Assembly (NCBI GenBank): GCA_902590775.1
Contig: CACIYC010000013.1
Span: 1-35,363 of the forward strand
DNA: 35,363 bases
Direction: 5' to 3'
DNA from: an uncultured Prochlorococcus sp.
Lineage (GTDB): Bacteria > Cyanobacteriota > Cyanobacteriia > PCC-6307 > Cyanobiaceae
Part shown: positions 1-6,358 of the stretch, one piece after another
Position numbering within the stretch: the first letter of the stretch is position 1
Layout of the letters: every line of letters begins with the position of its first letter
Notes under the pieces: generated by a model
What the model saw: the letters and a program-made list of their open reading frames with translations, nothing else
What the model was told of the DNA's origin: nothing
Databases searched by the model: none
Position numbers and translations under genes: made by a program

Positions 1-1
1 T

Positions 2-289
2 AAAAAAAATTGGGCTGAACTTGAAAAATTACCTAATGTAATACCACTATTACCGTCTCAAGGCCTACTTGCTTGTGATCGAATAGGAGATGGTCGGATG
101 GCTAGTCCACAACTAATACAACTAGCGATTGAAAGTACGAGCATTTTAAGTAAAAGAAATTACTCACTTCAACAAGACTTAAAAGGGTTAAAACTTCTTA
201 TCACTGCAGGACCAACAATAGAAGATATTGATTCAGCAAGGTACATCACAAATAGAAGTAGTGGGATGATGGGAGTTTTGCTTGGTTAG
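2..289 (+). pseudogene. coaBC: CoaBC (Dfp) middle fragment, cut at both ends
   Basis: The frame is open from base 2. It reads as the middle of the bifunctional phosphopantothenoylcysteine decarboxylase / phosphopantothenate-cysteine ligase of coenzyme A synthesis. The motif LLACDRIGDGRM carries the region of the decarboxylase's catalytic cysteine, and LLITAGPTIEDID followed by RYITNRSSG is the start of the ligase (CoaB) domain. The reading breaks after GVLL at about 283, where the family continues with an Ala-Gln-Ala-type helix; instead there is Gly and a stop. From about 276 onward the DNA is the reverse complement of this gene's own N-terminal region. The left end is cut by the window. The family call is secure. 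That the gene is broken in the living cell is doubtful, because CoaBC is normally essential. Confidence 0.85.
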
Positions 290-530
290 GATCCCATTGA
301 TCTTTATCTTGATAAGAACGATTTCTACTAAGAGTTGATAAGGATAAGGGGCTAACTAATTTAGATGCACTATTTGTTATTACACACCTAACTTCTGCTT
401 TGTTTTTTATTAAATTGCTAATTAATATTGGAGTTTTTATTGCTGCAATGCTCCCAGTAGCTATTACTAGGATTTTTTTGCCAGTTAATTGCTTTGTTCC
501 ATCAATCTTCATCAAATGGTTCCTGGTCAA
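246..530 (-). pseudogene. coaBC: CoaBC (Dfp) N-terminal fragment, opposite strand
   Basis: This is the N-terminal, FMN-binding part of the CoaC decarboxylase domain: GKKILVIATGSIAAIK is the flavoprotein beta-alpha turn, followed by NSASKLVSPLSL and DQWDPNQAK. Homology stops at about 276, just before the conserved His-Ile-Glu-Leu motif that carries the catalytic histidine. The last nine codons (LPSSHYFYL) are antisense of the + strand fragment. The annotated start is at 530, but the ATG at 512 (MKIDGTKQ) is also possible; both overlap the end of the DUF2555 gene, suggesting translational coupling. With DUF2555 upstream on the same strand, this is the gene's expected native orientation, so the + strand piece at 2-289 is the misplaced one. 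Confidence 0.85.
276..284. other. Inversion junction within coaBC, with microhomology
   Basis: The octamer TTTTGCTT (276-283) fits both partners. Read on +, it codes the end of GVLL in the ligase part. Read on -, as AAGCAAAA, it codes the QAK of the decarboxylase part. A head-to-head join of two parts of one gene through about 8 bases of shared sequence is the usual form of a multiple-displacement-amplification chimera. A true short-homology inversion would look the same from sequence alone. Confidence 0.75.
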
Positions 531-744
531 TTAAGTGATGATAATCAAGAGTTAATTCTGGGCGATGGATTGCAAGAGACCTTAAAAGATGCCAATCATC
601 TAAACCCTCGAATGGGCTTGGATAATCATCATTTTCAAGTCTTTCAGCAAGTTTAGCTGTTGATTTGTCATCAAATGTATTTAGAAGTTCTTTAGTGATT
701 TTTATCTTAGAACACTGATTAGGTTGAATATTATGCGATTTCAT
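502..744 (-). CDS. DUF2555-type small protein upstream of coaBC
   Basis: An 80-residue acidic soluble protein that I match by eye to the cyanobacterial DUF2555 family. The conserved-looking core is AKLAERLENDDYPSPFEGLDDWHLLRSLA; this long motif lies at about residues 31-59, with the W and HLLRSLA as landmarks. No signal peptide or membrane segment is visible. Its 3' end overlaps the 5' end of coaBC on the same strand, by 11 or 29 bases depending on which coaBC start is used, so the two are probably co-transcribed and translationally coupled. I recall this pairing from other picocyanobacteria. The function is unknown; a link to CoA metabolism is only suggested by position. Confidence 0.7.
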   Translation of the reverse strand: MKSHNIQPNQCSKIKITKELLNTFDDKSTAKLAERLENDDYPSPFEGLDDWHLLRSLAIHRPELTLDYHHLIDQEPFDED

Positions 745-835
745 GGAGCTTGTTTTTTCTCTAAGATCTTCTTTCTTCTAATTATTCTATTAAAAAAAGT
801 ATTTTGTTAGTTTTTTAGACGAAATTAAAAATTCC

Positions 836-909
836 AATAGTTTCATTTTTATGTGCAATTGCTTGGTTGATCCAGCGAAAATGAAATTAATGAGGTAAAA
901 GAAACTATT
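836..909. repeat. Nested inverted repeats in the leader of the 930 gene
   Basis: AATAGTTTC (836-844) is repeated inverted as GAAACTATT (901-909). TTTCATTTT (841-849) is repeated inverted as AAAATGAAA (878-886). The two pairings share bases 841-844, so they exclude each other. The region lies just upstream of the ribosome-binding site of the gene starting at 930. This is seen directly; a regulatory role is speculative. Confidence 0.4.
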
Positions 910-929
910 AGATAAGTAAAAGGAATTTC

Positions 930-1121
930 ATGTCTCAGTCAAAAAGAGAGCAAGTTGTTAGTCACCTTAGATATATAAGGCAGGAGCTGAGGGAAATGAA
1001 CCAAGGAGTTTTGGATGATGGTCTCCTTCCTGAGCCAGGGGAAATTAGAGGTGTCATGGCACAAATGGAAGCTTTGTATGAATTGCTTGAGGGTAAAGCA
1101 AAAGCAAAAGATACCTCATAA
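930..1121 (+). CDS. Small conserved hypothetical protein
   Basis: A 63-residue, highly charged, probably helical protein (HLRYIRQELREMNQGVLDDG early; MAQMEALYELLEGKAKAK at the end). There is no membrane segment or cysteine, and no family that I can name. The start is well supported: AGGA at 921-924 lies five bases before the ATG. Clean codon use and a proper Shine-Dalgarno argue that it is real. It stands between the divergent DUF2555/coaBC unit and the Ycf20-type gene, with a structured leader upstream. Role unknown. Confidence 0.65.
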   Translation: MSQSKREQVVSHLRYIRQELREMNQGVLDDGLLPEPGEIRGVMAQMEALYELLEGKAKAKDTS

Positions 1122-1223
1122 TGAATAAAGGATCTTTATATGCTTCAGAGACAATTGAATAATAAAAAAAATCTTTATTATTAGTTAAATCAAGTAATTT
1201 TAAATAAAATCTCATTTTAAAAA

Positions 1224-1559
1224 ATGAAATATCAATCAACTGCTTTAAACCGCAATCTAATAAATTTTATTAGTCGATTAGAATTATGGACTACTAACCC
1301 TTGGAGGAGATATTCATTTTTATTAATCATTTTCCTTTCTGCATTTTTTTTAGGTAGTTCAGTCGGCATGATTAATGGAACATTGGCTCTAATGGATCCT
1401 GTTGGAGCATTCTTTACAATTATATTGATAGAGTTTCTTGTAAGAATTAGGCGGTCAGAGTTTAATAAAAAAAAACCTTCTATTTCTTTCAGAATTATTG
1501 ATAGTTTTCGTATGGGTTTTATATATGGTTTATTTATGGAAGGATTTAAATTACTTTAA
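1224..1559 (+). CDS. ycf20: Ycf20-like membrane protein (DUF565)
   Basis: A 111-residue protein with the family hallmark [18 protein letters not shown], then [12 protein letters not shown] and [17 protein letters not shown]. Two membrane segments are visible at about residues 30-50 and 58-75, with a positively charged stretch ([11 protein letters not shown]) after the second, then [20 protein letters not shown]. Ycf20 proteins occur in cyanobacteria and plastids; in algae and plants, relatives affect non-photochemical quenching. The length fits. The 3' end overlaps the 3' end of convergent pyrB by nine bases. Confidence 0.8.
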   Translation: MKYQSTALNRNLINFISRLELWTTNPWRRYSFLLIIFLSAFFLGSSVGMINGTLALMDPVGAFFTIILIEFLVRIRRSEFNKKKPSISFRIIDSFRMGFIYGLFMEGFKLL

Positions 1560-2579
1560 ATTATAATTTTTTGTAGTTGCAAGAAGATATAAGAGAGCCA
1601 TTCTCACAGTTACGCCATTTGAGACCTGCTGGTCCACTAGACAAATTGAATGATCATCCAGTAATTCGCTGCTCATTTCAATACCTCTATTAACTGGTCC
1701 AGGATGCAAAACCGGGACATTTTCTTTACATAATTTCAAACGTTCATGTGTAATCCCATAGTTTTGATGATATGTCTCTAGGTTTGAAAGAAGATTTTCG
1801 TTCATTCTTTCTTTTTGAAGTCTAAGAGTATAGATAGCATCTGCATCTTTTAAGGCTTCTTTAAGTGATCTTGAAATTGTGATTTCACCACGATTTTTTA
1901 TTGGATCTTTCTTTTGTCCTGGCGGAGGATTTTTGACAAAGTCTGAAAAATTATTAGGTAGCAATGTTGGGGGTCCACAAAGAACAACATTTGCTCCGCA
2001 AGCTGTCAGGCTCCACAAATTTGATCTAGCAACTCTTGAATGAATTATGTCACCAACAATTGCAATTTTCTTGCCTGCAAGATTCTCAATTGAAGGATCT
2101 TTCTTATTGAAGAAATGAATTAAGGTATATAAATCTAGAAGTGCTTGACTTGGATGGCTATGCAGTCCGTCTCCACCATTAAGAATGGAAACTTGTTTGT
2201 TTTTTTGATCCAAAGATTTCGCAAGTTGATCAGGAACTCCTGAGCAGTTGTGTCGAATGACTAAAACATTTGCACCCATAGCTATATATGTCATGACCGT
2301 GTCTAAAGGTGACTCACCTTTCTTTAATGAGCTTGTTGAAGGAGAAAACGATTGAACATCAGCCGAAAGCCTTTTTGCTGCTAGTTCAAAACTACTTCTA
2401 GTTCTTGTACTTGGTTCAAAAAATAAAGTGGCTATTAGCTTGCCTTGTAAAGCAGGTACTTTTCTTGATCCAGAGCTTGGGATGGTCTTAAATCGATGTG
2501 CAAGTTCTAGAACGGTTTTATAGTCCTCAAATGAAAAAGAGGATAAATCAATAATGTGTTTATGGTTCCAATTCGTCAT
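1551..2579 (-). CDS. pyrB: Aspartate carbamoyltransferase catalytic chain
   Basis: Catalyses carbamoyl phosphate + L-aspartate to N-carbamoyl-L-aspartate, the committed step of pyrimidine synthesis. The carbamoyl-phosphate loop [15 protein letters not shown] is at about residues 53-67, KKGESPLDT follows, and [12 protein letters not shown] and [15 protein letters not shown] mark the second half. The start is set at 2579 (MTNWNHKHI), giving 342 residues. It overlaps the mpg stop in an ATGA arrangement, typical of coupled genes. An in-frame start at 2606 would add nine residues inside mpg and is less likely. No regulatory chain (pyrI) is present nearby. Confidence 0.95.
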   Translation of the reverse strand: MTNWNHKHIIDLSSFSFEDYKTVLELAHRFKTIPSSGSRKVPALQGKLIATLFFEPSTRTRSSFELAAKRLSADVQSFSPSTSSLKKGESPLDTVMTYIAMGANVLVIRHNCSGVPDQLAKSLDQKNKQVSILNGGDGLHSHPSQALLDLYTLIHFFNKKDPSIENLAGKKIAIVGDIIHSRVARSNLWSLTACGANVVLCGPPTLLPNNFSDFVKNPPPGQKKDPIKNRGEITISRSLKEALKDADAIYTLRLQKERMNENLLSNLETYHQNYGITHERLKLCKENVPVLHPGPVNRGIEMSSELLDDHSICLVDQQVSNGVTVRMALLYLLATTKNYNLK

Positions 2580-3115
2580 GGACCTTCCTTGGAGGAAGGT
2601 GACCATGCTTCAGATGGTTTAGGGGATCTATCCCCCAAAGCCCTTTTGCTTACGCTTCGACTATTTTTCATATACCAACGCCAAGGGAGATTTTTTGCTT
2701 GGGATATTCCAATTCTTGTTGTTTGGATAATAGGACTCATTTTTGTGTCTGCTGAGCTTTTTCTTAGCCATATACCATTCTCTACTGAGATTAGAGAATT
2801 GTCATGGTTTCTGTTTAATCCAAATCTCTTGGCTAACAACCCTGGACCTGCTGCAACACGGTGATGCTCATTAGGCATAGCTATTGCTCGAAGAAGGACG
2901 CCGCTAGCCCATCCTTTTTTTTCAGTCACTATATTTACACAGTGATGTATGCCATAGGTTAAGTAAACATATAAGCGACCTGGCTCTCCAAAAAGTGTTT
3001 CGTTCTTAGCTGTTCTGCTTTTGAAGCCATGGCAGGCAGGCTCTAATTCTGCATAGGCCTCTGTCTCTACTATTACTCCCCAAATAATTCGATTATTATA
3101 TTCACGTTTAATCAA
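2576..3115 (-). CDS. mpg: 3-methyladenine DNA glycosylase (AAG/Mpg family), start uncertain
   Basis: Base-excision-repair enzyme that removes alkylated purines. Family motifs: [15 protein letters not shown] with the catalytic glutamate, [39 protein letters not shown] and [14 protein letters not shown]. The first conventional start in frame is a TTG at 3115, which gives 179 residues but cuts off conserved sequence: the same frame continues upstream through [19 protein letters not shown], a typical family N-terminus, to a stop at about 3235 with no ATG, GTG or TTG. An ATG at 3210 in another frame would join if the T6 run near 3185-3190 had one more T. So the protein begins at a rare codon, or there is a one-base frameshift or sequence error. 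It is coupled to pyrB (ATGA overlap). Confidence 0.8.
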   Translation of the reverse strand: MIKREYNNRIIWGVIVETEAYAELEPACHGFKSRTAKNETLFGEPGRLYVYLTYGIHHCVNIVTEKKGWASGVLLRAIAMPNEHHRVAAGPGLLAKRFGLNRNHDNSLISVENGIWLRKSSADTKMSPIIQTTRIGISQAKNLPWRWYMKNSRSVSKRALGDRSPKPSEAWSPSSKEGP

Positions 3116-3298
3116 TAAGCACCCAATTAAATCAGGAGCAACTAATTCTGATGGCCTGGAGAAGAAATCAATAGTCAGAGATGAAAAAATTCTTCGATTT
3201 TCAGAATCATGTAATAAGGCTATTTGATTTTTTTAATAGTTCTTCTAAGACTATTGCGAAATTTAAGCCATTTGATGCAATCATAATAAATAAAAGAA

Positions 3299-4099
3299 AT
3301 GTCTAATAACAGGGACGAAATTTTGCCATCTAAAGTTCCTCAAGATTCTTCTATACGTTTAGATCTTTTTACTTGGACTGAGGTAGAGAAATATCTTTCT
3401 AAATGTAAGGGAATTATTTTACCTCTTGGTTCAACTGAGCAACATGGTCCTACTGGTGCAATAGGCACAGATGCAATTACTGCTGAATCAGTAGCAAGAG
3501 AAGTTGGGAGAAGAACAGGAGTGCTTGTGGCGCCTACTCAATCATATGGAATGGCTCAGCATCATTTGGGTTTTGCTGGAACTATGAGTCTTCAACCTTC
3601 TACTTTGTTGAATGTTATTCATGATCTTGTTATATCTCTTGCTATGCATGGCTTTGAGAGAATATTCATCATTAATGGGCATGGCGGAAATATTGCAACT
3701 GTGAAGTCTGCGTTCCCCCAGATTTATAGCAGCGCTTCAAGCATGCAATTATCAGTTGCCAATTCTTTAAAATGTAAGTTGGTAAATTGGTTTATGACTC
3801 CGGAAGTGTTTCGTGAAGCTAGAGCTCTATATGGAGACAAAGAAGGTCAACATGCAACTCCTAGCGAGATTTCATTGACCCTGCATGTAGAACCAAGTTT
3901 ATTAAGTAAGCAATATGAATTACCTGATCCGCCTCCTGCTGGGCCAATATATGACTATAAGGATTTCCGCAGAAGGTATCCTGATGGTCGAATGGGATCA
4001 AATCCATTCTTAGCTAAGGCACGCGATGGAAAAACATTTCTTGATCAAGCCGCTTCTGCTTTAACTAAAGATCTAAAGAATTTTCTTAATGAGTCATGA
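3299..4099 (+). CDS. Creatininase-family metal-dependent amidohydrolase
   Basis: A 266-residue protein of the creatininase fold. Metal-site motifs are visible: LGSTEQHGPTG (E47, H49), GTDAI (D58), MAQHHLGFAGTMSL and IINGHGGN (H128), then QHATPSEISL with a late glutamate. The family splits cyclic or strained amides, including creatinine and formamidopyrimidines, and also contains the peptidase MftE. The substrate here cannot be read from sequence, and creatinine is unlikely in a marine autotroph. The ATG at 3299 gives a normal length. The stop overlaps the gatC start (ATGA), so the two are co-translated. Transcribed divergently from mpg. Confidence 0.85.
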   Translation: MSNNRDEILPSKVPQDSSIRLDLFTWTEVEKYLSKCKGIILPLGSTEQHGPTGAIGTDAITAESVAREVGRRTGVLVAPTQSYGMAQHHLGFAGTMSLQPSTLLNVIHDLVISLAMHGFERIFIINGHGGNIATVKSAFPQIYSSASSMQLSVANSLKCKLVNWFMTPEVFREARALYGDKEGQHATPSEISLTLHVEPSLLSKQYELPDPPPAGPIYDYKDFRRRYPDGRMGSNPFLAKARDGKTFLDQAASALTKDLKNFLNES

Positions 4100-4389
4100 C
4101 TAGAATTACTGCCGAGGATGTTTCTAAGGTTGCAAAATTAGCAAGATTAGCTATTTTGCCCGAGCGCGTTGAAATTTATGCTAGTCAGCTTGAGAAAATT
4201 TTGGAATATGTATCGCAATTAGAGAAAATAAATACTAAAGATATTACTCCTACATCTAGAGCAGTTGAGGTTGTTAATGTTTTAAGAGATGATGTTGTAG
4301 AAGAATCAGAGATTAGAAATGAATTACTGGGATTAGCTCCTAAAATAGAAGGAGAGTTTTATAAAGTACCCAAAATTATATCTGAATAA
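4096..4389 (+). CDS. gatC: Aspartyl/glutamyl-tRNA amidotransferase subunit C
   Basis: The 97-residue small subunit of GatCAB, which converts Glu-tRNA(Gln) to Gln-tRNA(Gln) where no glutaminyl-tRNA synthetase exists. Family pattern: ITAEDVSKVAKLARLAI at the N-terminus, QLEKILEYVSQLEKINT, then TPTSRAVEVVNVLRDD and a C-terminal APKIEGEFYKVPKII. Length is normal. The start overlaps the creatininase-family stop by four bases. gatA and gatB are not in this window, as is usual in cyanobacteria where the subunits are scattered. Confidence 0.93.
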   Translation: MTRITAEDVSKVAKLARLAILPERVEIYASQLEKILEYVSQLEKINTKDITPTSRAVEVVNVLRDDVVEESEIRNELLGLAPKIEGEFYKVPKIISE

Positions 4390-4398
4390 ATATAATTT
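4373..4398. terminator. AT-rich hairpin between gatC and crtR
   Basis: AAATTATAT (4373-4381) pairs with ATATAATTT (4390-4398) across an 8-base loop that contains most of the gatC stop. It lies in the 13-base gap between convergent genes, so it could end both transcripts. The stem has no G-C pairs, so the call is weak. Confidence 0.35.
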
Positions 4399-4402
4399 AG
4401 AC

Positions 4403-5434
4403 CTACTCTTTTTCTGGAATTACGGCAGTATTATGTAATAGATATATCCATTTCTTCCTCCATTTTTTTGTTGGTATTAGATTTGCCAAAGGTCTCATTT
4501 TGCTTCTACTTTTTTTATGACTCCTAACACCGATGAAAATATCATAAATAAAATTAAAACTGTCTTCTTTGGTTTCGAAAATACCCATTCTTTGAGGAGA
4601 TCCTTTTTGATCTAAAAGTGGTTTAGTTACTTCATAAGCAGGTTTGTATTCAAACCAAGGAATAGAAGGCCATAAATGATGAACAAGGTGATAATTTTGA
4701 CCCATAATTAGAATATTCATTACTCGACTTGGATAAACTCTTGCATTTTTCCATTTGTTGCGGGCTAAGAAAGGTCTGTGCGGTAGGTAATCAAAAAAGA
4801 TTCCAAGAGTAACTCCTACCATTAGTGCTGGTCCAAACCAAAGATTATAAATAATGTTCATAAAGTTATATTTTACTCCTGCAATAACAATTGTTATAAA
4901 AATAGAACGCTCTATTCCCCATTGGATTAACTCGTATTTTCTCCACAGTTTTCTTTGAAAAAAGAAATATTCGTGATAAAAAAATCGAGGGGCAATCAAC
5001 CATACAGGTCCAAAAGTGCTAACTATATGGTCTGGGTCATTGTTGGGATCGTTTACATGCGAGTGGTGTTGGAGATGAACTCTTGTAAAAACTGGAAAGC
5101 TAAATCCTAATAAAATTGCAGCACCATGCCCCATTGCTTGATTTATCCATTTGTTTGGATGTGCAGCTTTATGACATGCATCGTGAATTACAGTGCCCTC
5201 CATATGTAGAGATAGAAAAGCAAGCCCGACTAACAACGGTAGAGGCCATACCCCTTGGTACCATTGCCAAATTGCTAGAAATCCTATTCCATATCCTCCG
5301 AGAAATAAAAATACAGTTGGATTGAAAAATCCTGGTGGATCTAAGTATTGTTTAATGCGCTTTTGCCAGAAAGCGGAACTTTGAAATCTTGAAGTTAATT
5401 CTTTTTTATCAGGGGAATTTATTGTCTTTTTCAT
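4403..5434 (-). CDS. crtR: Beta-carotene hydroxylase, CrtR type
   Basis: A membrane di-iron hydroxylase that adds 3-hydroxyl groups to carotene rings to make zeaxanthin, the main photoprotective carotenoid of marine picocyanobacteria. The histidine boxes of the fatty-acid-desaturase-like fold are present: HDACHKAAH (about residues 85-93), HLQHHSHVNDP (about 120-130) and YHLVHHLWPS (about 250). Hydrophobic segments lie around residues 38-80, 100-115 and 180-215. The 343-residue length fits CrtR. The ATG at 5434 starts MKKTINSPDKKELTS. It sits next to tRNA-Leu, convergent with gatC. Confidence 0.92.
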   Translation of the reverse strand: MKKTINSPDKKELTSRFQSSAFWQKRIKQYLDPPGFFNPTVFLFLGGYGIGFLAIWQWYQGVWPLPLLVGLAFLSLHMEGTVIHDACHKAAHPNKWINQAMGHGAAILLGFSFPVFTRVHLQHHSHVNDPNNDPDHIVSTFGPVWLIAPRFFYHEYFFFQRKLWRKYELIQWGIERSIFITIVIAGVKYNFMNIIYNLWFGPALMVGVTLGIFFDYLPHRPFLARNKWKNARVYPSRVMNILIMGQNYHLVHHLWPSIPWFEYKPAYEVTKPLLDQKGSPQRMGIFETKEDSFNFIYDIFIGVRSHKKSRSKMRPLANLIPTKKWRKKWIYLLHNTAVIPEKE

Positions 5435-5491
5435 TTGATTGTTGAATTACAACATCGAAAAAAAATCATCTCAGTTGGCCTTGAAAATTAA

Positions 5492-5573
5492 TGCCCACCG
5501 GGAGACTTGAACTCCCACGACCGAAGTCACTGGTACCTAAAACCAGCGCGTCTACCAATTCCGCCAGATGGGC
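5492..5573 (-). tRNA. tRNA-Leu (anticodon UAG)
   Basis: On the - strand the acceptor stem GCCCATC (5573-5567) pairs with GGTGGGC at the 3' end (5499-5493, one G-T pair), with discriminator A at 5492. The anticodon arm is CTGGT-TTTAGGT-ACCAG with anticodon TAG. A long variable arm (TGACTTCGGTCG) makes it a class II tRNA, as expected for leucine. The T arm carries GTTCAAGTC. CCA is not encoded. Confidence 0.96.
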
Positions 5574-5742
5574 CAATGGATCTCAGCTTTTTTTGCCTTG
5601 ATTTTAACCATTTTAACAGTTTAAAGGTGATCTTTTGGATGGTTTGCTGATGCGATTCTTGAACTGTGAGATAAAAAGCTATTACTTAAACACTAAATAA
5701 ATGAACTTATGTAAGACAGATGATATTTATGGACTTCTTTTA

Positions 5743-5754
5743 GTCTAATTAGAC
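5743..5754. promoter_or_regulatory. 12-base palindrome upstream of the Ycf66-like gene
   Basis: GTCTAATTAGAC is a perfect palindrome 33 bases before the ATG at 5788. It is followed by the alternating run ATATATAT (about 5759-5766), which could hold a -10 element. It is a possible operator; no known regulator's consensus is recognised. Confidence 0.3.
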
Positions 5755-5787
5755 ACAATATATATATCTACTTTGATTTGATAAATC

Positions 5788-6336
5788 ATGATAGCCGTAG
5801 TTATTGGAAACTTTTCAATCGTTTTGGGCTTTTTGATTTTGTCTCTACCATTGTTAATTAGGGAATTAAGCCGTCCTAGAGATTCAGTATGGGGAGCACT
5901 AATTATGATCTTAGGTTTAATACTTATTACTAGTAATGAGCGATTTAATGGCTCTCCTATGATTGCCGTTTTATTAAGTACATTTTTGGTTGTGAGGTTA
6001 TTTTCAGAAGTTTCTCAAAATAGATGGCAACAACTTACTGTCCAAGAACAGGCTGATTTAAGAACTTTTGTTCGATGGAAAAGTAGCTTTAATCAAATAA
6101 TCTTTGCTTTTAGCAAATTAGGATCTATTATTCTTGAATTTTTTGTGCTTTTCAAGTCTAAAGCTAAACCTAGTTCAATTGGCAAGAAATGGATTCGGCC
6201 AGAACACAATAATGAAATTGCTGAATCCGAGTCAAAGCAATTTGCATCTCTTGAGGCTAATATTAAAGAAAACAATTTAGTGCAAAATCAGATTGTAAAA
6301 CCAACTTCAGGAAATAATCCTTCCGACGCTTCATAA
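5788..6336 (+). CDS. Ycf66-like membrane protein
   Basis: A 182-residue protein. Two hydrophobic stretches at about residues 7-24 and 34-50 and a third short one near 56-68 are separated by RELSRPRDSVWGAL; a soluble half follows with QNRWQQLTVQEQADLRTFVRW, a basic KKWIRPE patch and a polar low-complexity tail. I match it with moderate confidence to the Ycf66 family found in cyanobacteria and plastids, whose role is unknown. It lies 22 bases before ileS on the same strand, so co-transcription is likely; I recall this pairing in other Prochlorococcus genomes. Confidence 0.6.
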   Translation: MIAVVIGNFSIVLGFLILSLPLLIRELSRPRDSVWGALIMILGLILITSNERFNGSPMIAVLLSTFLVVRLFSEVSQNRWQQLTVQEQADLRTFVRWKSSFNQIIFAFSKLGSIILEFFVLFKSKAKPSSIGKKWIRPEHNNEIAESESKQFASLEANIKENNLVQNQIVKPTSGNNPSDAS

Positions 6337-6358
6337 TCTTTTTCATTGAGCTTTCATT

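Noticed and set aside
851-898. A 15-codon + ORF (MCNCLVDPAKMKLMR) upstream of the 930 gene, possibly a leader peptide
   Set aside because: Too short to judge and no ribosome-binding site; it overlaps the inverted repeats, which explain the local sequence better.
1054-1239. A 61-codon - strand ORF across the gap between the 930 and 1224 genes
   Set aside because: Antisense to both neighbouring genes' ends, with low-complexity AT-rich codons.
5116-5384. Two overlapping + ORFs of 63-69 codons inside crtR
   Set aside because: Antisense to well-conserved crtR coding sequence; no protein-like features.
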